Shown: positions 57,509-64,000 of the stretch, piece by piece
How positions within the stretch are numbered: position 1 is the stretch's first letter
Layout of the letters: each line of letters begins with the position of its first letter
Assembly: GCA_000442125.1 (NCBI GenBank)
Contig: KE546970.1
Span: 248,001 to 312,000, forward strand
Direction: 5' to 3'
Source: Opeltia flavorubescens
Lineage: Eukaryota; Ascomycota; Lecanoromycetes; Teloschistales; Teloschistaceae
DNA length: 64,000 nt
Made by a program: the position numbers and the translations under genes
The notes under the pieces: generated by a model
What the model was told of the DNA's origin: nothing
Seen by the model: the letters and a program-made list of their open reading frames with translations, nothing else
Database searches by the model: none

Positions 57509-59949
57509 TCACGCTCTGATGTCTCGGTTAATATTGTACATCATTCCACCGCCACTCCGCTTCTTTCTTTTGCTGAGTTTCTTCACATCCGCCCAAACAT
57601 CCGGGTAGGCCTTCTCCGCCCACGTCTCCATCGCTCGCTGCTTAGCGAGTGGTGACGCGTTATAGAAAGTTCCCAACCTTCTTACTGTCAGTCCACAATC
57701 TCGAATAACGTTTGAATCGTCAAGATTACTTACAGTAGAACATCAGGAGTATAATCCGCCTCCTTTTTCGCATTATCGATAAGTCCCACACACTCGTCGA
57801 AAAGCGACTGGCCAGCCAGCGCTCCGACATACGCAGCGTAAATCTCCCTTGTTACCCGAATCTCGAACCGTTTCAACCGGCTCCAGATATCGCGTGCTTG
57901 TCGTTCGCCATATGGTGCGGACTCGCATGCTCGAAGTGCGATCTGGATGCTATTGTACGTCGGGCCCTCTCGTGAATGCATGATATCATCCCAGAACAAA
58001 AGGCTCTGCCTCGGATCATCGCAACCCATGTATGCCAACATCAAAGAGTTGTAGAGCCTCGTGTCAGGTTCTACAATGTTGTCCAGTTTCAGCAAATTGT
58101 AAACCAGCGCCAGAGATTCGTGGTCTGCTGCTTGACCTATGCCCTCAAAGCAGAGGACGTACGTATCGATCGTCGGTCTCATATTCGGCATGTCTAGATG
58201 ACGCATGTGGCCGAAGGCATGAGTTGCCATGTCGCTGCGACCGCGTTTAAAGAATACCGACATGATCTGCGTTCTTGTATCCACATCTAATTCAGGGAAA
58301 GAGCGACGGAGAATGTTGTAGGCGTCCCAGACATTGGCTACAAGCATGGATGGATCGAGACAATATTCGACGAATACATTGCGTATCAAAATTCGCTGCT
58401 TAGGGCCAAATCGGTAGGCATAAGTGTTGATGAGATCGACTAGATCGGGCAACTCTCCACGTTGGAGGTGAAACGAGGCCAGTGCGGCCACAGCATCTGG
58501 CCCTAGACGGATACTGCGCTCGTCGAGCTCGTCGACAAGCTCCAAAACCACATCATTCCTTATTGGTTTCTGATTGCACAATGCTACAAGAAGCCTATCA
58601 AGGGGAGCTGATTTCTCGAAAACCTCATAGTCCTTGTCCTTGAGCTCATCATACACAGCTTTGGCACCATCAAGATCGCCAGAATTGATTCGGTATTCGA
58701 ATTGAAGGAGCGTTGTCTTATGATCTGGTCGAAGGCCACGCTTGATACCCAAAGCTAGATACCTCTCAGCAGCATAAGCATCGTTTTTGGAAGCGGCAAG
58801 CCGGATTAGAGGATTGATCATATCGATATCCGGGCGGATGGTGAACCCATCTTCCTGGCTCTTCTGAACCAATACATTCAACAATCGATCGATTTCTTCA
58901 AAGCGCTTGCCTTTGGCCGCTGCCCACTGGAGGACTAGCTTCCAGGATACTTTGATGTCATTAGGGTTCTTCTGTAGCTTTTTGTCCAGTAAAGATCTTA
59001 GGATTGGCTCCCCCCACTCGAGCTCGTTGTTGTAGATGCATAGTTTCAGGATTCCTAGATCTGTTCTTCGAGTGGGTTCTACCCCTCTGGAAACCCCATA
59101 GTCGTACCATTTTTTTGCCATTTCCACATTATTGCTAGTCCTGGTGTAATAGGCTATGATAGCTTGATGAGCCAGACCATCAAACGGTATCCCGTGTTTC
59201 TCCATCGTCTCAGTAGTTTTGACCATCTGATCTTGATCCCCAATGACTGCAAATCCAACGAGGATATTTTTCCATTGAGTTGGCTCGATCACTGAAGAGT
59301 CTTCTACCCAATGCTTTTCCAGAAGCTCCCATGCTTCCTCAGGCCTCCTTTTCAAGGCGAGGATCTTGATGAGCGAATTTAGAGCTTTGTCTCTATCCTC
59401 TCCTGCAAATTCCCCAAGACGATCGATTTCTTCATACAACATTCTCGCGAGTGCGATATGGTTGTCCAGCTCTTCAGGCTCTTTCGACATGGATGCTTTG
59501 AGTAGCTCCATTGTGTTCACCATGTCCTCGCTGGATAGGCCAAGTCCATCTCCATCTGTCTGGGTGTCTCTTAGGTATCGAAATGTAATTAAGAGCAAGC
59601 CAATCTGCGAGTCATCCACTGAGAGATTCTGCCTCACGTGCCGATCAACAACGAAGGCACTGAAAGCTTTCACAAGTGTCGAGCGCGGTGGTGGTCGCTC
59701 ATGCTTCGCCGTTGCCTGGCCCAGTTCTAGCATGTCCTTGTAGCCTGGATCAAAGTCAGGCGGCTTTTCCTTCCGTGCAGGTGTGTACGCGAAGCCAAAA
59801 AATGGCCTTGACGTAGGCGGGGAAGATGGTAAGCAATTGCGGATGCGGGAATGTTGGTGTATCCGAGGATTACACCAGCATACTGTTTCTGTATGTAGAG
59901 CACCGTAGATAAGTCGGCGGAAGACATGGCGTGTCAGCTGGGACCGCAT
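57509..59949 (-). CDS. cia84: CIA84-like PPR protein, complex I intermediate-associated
   Basis: Exons 59949-57734 and 57680-57509 encode 795 residues. I start at 59949 because MRSQLTRHVFRRLIYGALHT is a good mitochondrial presequence; an in-frame ATG at 59988 would add 13 non-basic residues. The body is a chain of helical pairs of pentatricopeptide type (for example ALNSLIKILALKRRPEEAWE, VSWKLVLQWAAAKGKRFEE and NSLMLAYMGCDDPRQSLLFW). The architecture matches Neurospora CIA84, a matrix factor bound to the membrane-arm intermediate of NADH:ubiquinone oxidoreductase during assembly. A 53-bp intron near the 3' end (57681-57733, donor GTAAGT) has three close AG acceptors. The middle one gives a basic tail (LGTFYNASPLAKQRAMETWA to NINRDIRA). 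The unspliced frame stops right after DVLL. Confidence 0.87.
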
Positions 59950-60854
59950 CGTGGGGAAAGGTTCAAGAAAGATAAAAGACTGCAACATAGATTAGTGAGG
60001 TGTGGCAAAGATGGTAGTACCTCTCCATGTATACCTGCTTGAGGAAGGATCCATGAAACAAAGAAATTGATGTACTATATACAATTGGATCCAGGCATGG
60101 GAGCGTTTTTTTCTGATCACCTCCAAGATATCAGGGCCGTTCATACGGAAAGGATGCCAAGCCCTACTCTAGCAATAGATCGATTGTGGGTGTGCGGATA
60201 ATGAGCTAGGGTGTGCAAGGAGAGATAACACTAGGTAATAATACACCTCGTAAAAGCTCCCAGCCCCTGAGGTGTCGATTGCAGTCTCTATTCAATCGAT
60301 CTTTTGGTATTCACATGCCTGTCGCGATGTCGTAAAGGAGATATTCCATTCAGCTACCTAGCATCTTCAATGTGAAAGCATTATTTTACGGACACAATCC
60401 AGCAGGGAATGCTGGGAGGAAGAGTCAGCATGTGGTCTTATTTCTGTTACAACAGTCGTCTCAAGCTGGGTAATTCAAGTCAAGCATTATCCAGATCTTT
60501 TCATGTTCTTCGAATCCATTCGACATAGGCCTATCAAGGCCATTGCCAACGACNCAGTTCAAAAGCATTTTCCAAGCATTTTAAATCATTCTCTACATAC
60601 CCAGTGGAAAAAGAAATCAAGAAAAAATCTCAATGTTCACAACCTGTCCTAAATATGGATCTCCTATGAAACGATATTCTCTTTGTGTGTGTTAAATTCA
60701 AATTGTTTTGCTAGTAGATAAAGCCCGCCGATGACTTGCTTTTCCCCCCACAGTTGCCCTCTTTTCCAGGCAAGAGCATCCCTCTCAAAGCCAATCATCA
60801 AAGCAAGAGTCTCCCCTCCTTATCCTTATCAAGTAATCCATCTCCATCTCAAGA
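59950..60854. promoter_or_regulatory. Divergent CIA84/P450 intergenic region
   Basis: This 5' region is shared by the leftward CIA84 gene and the rightward P450 gene. It contains a single N at 60554 and a pyrimidine-rich tract near 60735-60850 just before the P450 ATG. No other gene, RNA or repeat is evident. Confidence 0.45.
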
Positions 60855-62668
60855 ATGTCATCTCCTCATCCCCCCCTTCCGCCCACGATCGAAAACGCTT
60901 CAAATACTGCCACCAGCATGTTCTTCTCAATCCTCATCCTCGGGCCCATAACCTACTCCATCGCAATTGCAATCTACAAACTCTACTTCCACCCTCTAGC
61001 CCACATCCCCGGCCCAAAGCTCGCGGCCCTGACATCATGGTACGAGTTCTACTACGACGTCGTGAAGCCAGGTCGGTATGTTTTCAAGATCAAGGAGCTT
61101 CATGAGCAGTACGGTAGGTCAAAAAATTCTCGTTATCCATCTATGCAAGAGAGAGCACCAAAGTAATTCATATCAAAATCTTCCCCTTCAACCCCCATAC
61201 GACGCAAATTTCTCACACAAGAACCCCCTACCTCTTTCTCCATATATATATATATATATATACCTGCTCCCTTGCTCAAACCAAGACAGGGCCCATCATC
61301 CGCATCACCCCCAGGGAAATCCACATCGCAGACCTATCCTTCCTCCCCCAAATCTACCCCCCTGCCCCCTCCTCCACAACCACATCCTCCTCCTCAAACC
61401 CCCAAACCCGCAACAAAGACCCCCTCCAAACCCGCGGTCTTGACGTCAGCCTCTCCACCAGCGGCACAATCTCCCACTCCCTCCACCGCCTCCGCCGCGA
61501 CGCCCTAGCTCCGTTCTTCAGCCGTGAAAACGTCACAAACTTCACGCCCCTCATCTCCTCAAAAATCCAAACCCTAGAATCCCACATCCTCTCCTCTCTC
61601 AACAACTCCCCAAAAAATCGAGCAGTAATAATAAACCTCTCAGATCTCTACTACGCCCTAGCGCGCGATATTGTATTCTCCTACTCCTTCGGTCTGGAGA
61701 GTCGGTACCTAGATTCCCCATCCGCAGCCGCCGAATTGCGGGAAAGTATGACAAGTCTCCTCCAAGGCGTGAAGATATCCAAGCATTTCCACGCGTACTT
61801 TCGACTCACAAGATTTCTACCCGCGTGGATCGCAAGACGTTCCGTCTCGCCCGGAGTACGAAAAATGCGAGAATTAGCCATCATGGTCAAGGAGGCAGTC
61901 GACGAAGTCGTGTCTTCTTCAACCAAAGAAGACATGGGAAAGACGACGACGGTAGTAGCAGCGCCAAAACGTTCCATAATCTCTTCCCTGCTTTCTTCTC
62001 CCACACTACCCTTGGCGGAAAAATCGCCCACTCGCCTCCACTCAGAAGCCACGATGCTGATCCTCGCGGGCACCGAGTCGACTGCAAAAGTCCTCACAGT
62101 AACAACATACCACCTTCTCGCTAACCCGCCAATCCTCTCCCGCCTGCGCGAAGAACTCTCGAGAAAGACCCCACACACGGCAACCACCCTCCTCCGCCTG
62201 CCCTACCTCTCGGCCTGCATCAACGAAGGAAACCGTCTCTCATTCGGCCTCACAGGCCGCAACGCCCGAATATCTCCCTCCGCCCCCCTCCAATACAAAT
62301 CCTTCAAAATCCCAGCCGGCACCCCCGTCAGCACCTCAACCCTCTGCATCCACACCAACGAGACCATATTCCCAGGCCCATGGACTTTCAACCCAGAGCG
62401 CTGGCTTGGCGACCAGGGAAAAGCGAGACAGAAATACCAATACGGGTTTGGGAAGGGAGCGAGGCGGTGTTTGGGCATGGAGTTGGCGAATGTGGAGGTG
62501 TTTTTGACTGTGGCGAGGGTGGTGATGATGGAGGGGGTTGAGTTGGAGCTGTTTGAGACGGGGGAGGAGGATGTGGCGTTTCGGCATGATTTCCAGGTGG
62601 CGCATCCGAAGTTGGGGTCCAAGGGAGTGAGGGTTTTGGTGAGGGAGAAGGCGAAGGGTGGAGAGTGA
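60855..62668 (+). CDS. Cytochrome P450 monooxygenase
   Basis: Exons 60855-61113 and 61290-62668 encode 545 residues. The 176-bp intron (donor GTAGGT, acceptor GACAG) contains a TA repeat and joins LHEQYG to PIIRITPREIHI. The N-terminal membrane anchor is SMFFSILILGPITYSIAIAI, followed by the proline hinge HPLAHIPGPKLAAL. I-helix LILAGTESTAK is near residue 345, ExxR is EGNR near 398, FNPERW is near 453, and the heme loop FGKGARRCLG (Cys about 479) is intact. A heme-thiolate enzyme at the ER is expected to hydroxylate a small hydrophobic substrate. Overall it resembles trichodiene-oxygenase-like fungal P450s, but no substrate can be assigned, and the neighbours do not form a biosynthetic cluster. 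The coding strand is very C-rich until ~62440 and G-rich after. Confidence 0.93.
61242..61261. repeat. (TA)n microsatellite in the P450 intron
   Basis: About ten perfect TA units lie inside the spliced intron, ~28 bp from the acceptor. Confidence 0.9.
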
Positions 62669-62887
62669 CGTTGAGTTTTCTGCTGGAGTGAAGGAATTGT
62701 TTGTTTTTTTGGCAGGTGGGTGCTTCGTCTGGCGGCAGAGGAGATGATTGCTGGCCCCTACGTGGGTTGCTTTATCGATATCTCGATTCCGTGTGTAATG
62801 GACGGATATTTGCGGAACGTTCGACAGTCGGCTGGATGTTAGGCGTTCTTGCCTTACAAGATCTTGGATAAGTAGTAGCACATCAGC
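62669..62887. other. Short convergent spacer
   Basis: 219 bp between the P450 and rhodopsin-domain protein stop codons. Nothing recognised. Confidence 0.5.
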
Positions 62888-64000
62888 TCACACAATAGCC
62901 GCTTCGTCGGAGATCTGCTGATCAGATTTCTCCCTTCTCGCAACCTCATGGCTGCCCGATACGTGATCAGCGTGCACAGCAGCCGGCGGTACAGTAACCG
63001 CCTGCATCTCCACATCCCCTCCAGCAGCCTCCTCATCGAACAGATCAGATTCAGCCTGCTGTTCCCTGCGCCCCAAAGGTCGATTATCATCCATCTCTAC
63101 CGAGTGTCCCCAACTCTTCGTGTGCACATGTTGCTTCAGAGTATGGGAGAGGAAATGGCCTGGCAGGAAATGTTGAATGACAACACGGCAGATCGGTAGG
63201 CAGGCAACGATAATTGCGATACTGACTTCGACAACGGTCCAGACTTGAGCGTTGTAGTCGTCGTAGGTGACGTCGTGAAAGTTGACTTTTGTGACGTAGG
63301 TTATGCGGACGATGGAGATTATTATGTCACTGCAAGGGAGAAAGAGCGGAATTAGCGCAAGAGGGTTCTTGGGTTTGGAGTATAATGGTCGGATTGCAAG
63401 GGAAGATAGGAAAGAGGCATCATATAGGGGTTCTCTTATTTTCTGTATACGTTTACCTTTTTTTCCCCCGGTGGGTGGATTCATCATAGAAGAGGGGACG
63501 GAAAGATCACTTACAATATTCCCAAAGCGAATACCATACTCAAGGCAATTTTCGTGGCAAGGCGCATGTGCAGTCTCCATACTATCAATTGGGGCAAGGA
63601 CCAGAGAAATGTGTCGTATAGTATTGTCCACACGGCGTTGGCTATGTAGGTGTTAAGCTTGTGGCCGTTCTCGCATTTGCCACCCTTGATTGACAAGTCC
63701 CAGTTGTAGGCGATTGGTCGACATACTGTCAAGGCGGAGATAATAACAAAGAGTGCCCAGGCAATATTGATGACAATGGCAACCCAGACTAGAACAGGGT
63801 GAAGATTAGATGTGAAACGAGGCTTCGAATACATCACAAGAAATTAAGAAGACGACAGCCAAACTTACTGGTCTTCTGAAGCCATCGCTGGACGAAAATA
63901 CGCTTGAGGAGATAGCAAATACTGAGGCGAATAGTGAAGAACTGCACCGCATAGATGAATTGACTGACGGTGAGCTGCAGAAAGGTGTTCTTCACTCCCA
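62888..64000 (-). CDS. Fungal rhodopsin-domain integral membrane protein, N-terminus beyond window
   Basis: Exons are 64000-63869 (start lies to the right of the window), 63788-63515 and 63329-62888. The 80-bp and 185-bp introns (both GTAAGT donors) join LQKT to IWVAIVINIAW and FALGIF to DIIISIVRITYV. Visible membrane helices include QFIYAVQFFTIRLSICYLL, VAIVINIAWALFVIISAL, IANAVWTILYDTFLWSLPQL, ATKIALSMVFALGIFDIIIS and VWTVVEVSIAIIVACLPICR. The CRPIAYNWD and GGKC motifs and the IVEVS...ACLP pattern are typical of the fungal SAT4/rhodopsin-domain family (DUF3328/Fung_rhodopsin type), whose functions are mostly unknown. The C-terminal ~90 residues are hydrophilic and cytosolic, with acidic and basic stretches. 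It is not a retinal pump: no retinal lysine was identified. Confidence 0.85.

Overview
The window comes from a filamentous ascomycete (Pezizomycotina). The genes carry short introns (about 42-185 bp) with GT...AG ends and CTAAC/CTGAC-like branch sites. They encode typical Pezizomycotina products: an involucrin-repeat giant protein, a HAM1-like protein, a fungal rhodopsin-domain membrane protein and a CIA84-type PPR protein. An AT-rich block shows the CpA-to-TpA signature of repeat-induced point mutation (RIP). I cannot fix the genus; a Leotiomycete-like genome is a guess.

Layout, left to right. (1) 1-9295, minus strand: the N-terminal ~3,100 codons of a very large low-complexity involucrin-repeat-like protein that runs off the left edge. 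(2) 9571-33615: a ~24 kb, extremely AT-rich, gene-free block. It is bounded by matching inverted repeats of about 160-170 bp and saturated for RIP-type mutation. Inside are a less-mutated island, a GGGTCG-rich hAT-like remnant, a nested inverted-repeat pair and tandem repeats. (3) 33891-44065: mitochondrial NAD-malic enzyme (minus) diverging from a HAM1-like lipid-binding protein (plus), a GPI-anchored wall protein (minus), a GRASP/Grh1 Golgi protein (plus) with a TA-flanked 180-bp MITE just upstream, and a PC4/Sub1 coactivator (minus). (4) 44416-47076: a small secreted protein and a poorly supported membrane-protein candidate. (5) 47077-55414: Vac7 (minus) diverging from a Wee1 kinase (plus) over a 1.7 kb shared intergenic region. 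(6) 57509-64000: the CIA84 complex I assembly factor (minus), a cytochrome P450 (plus), and a rhodopsin-domain membrane protein (minus) cut by the right edge.

No operon-like or secondary-metabolite cluster logic is evident. Most genes are unlinked housekeeping functions: mitochondrial metabolism and complex I assembly, Golgi and vacuole organisation, mitotic entry, transcription. Most original items: the TIR-bounded RIP-saturated giant element lying about 275 bp from each flanking gene, a MITE in the GRASP promoter, and a sharp pyrimidine-to-purine strand switch near the 3' ends of two unrelated coding regions. Three single Ns (16016, 35838, 60554) mark ambiguous bases; the first sits between perfect 30-bp direct repeats and looks like an unmerged contig join.
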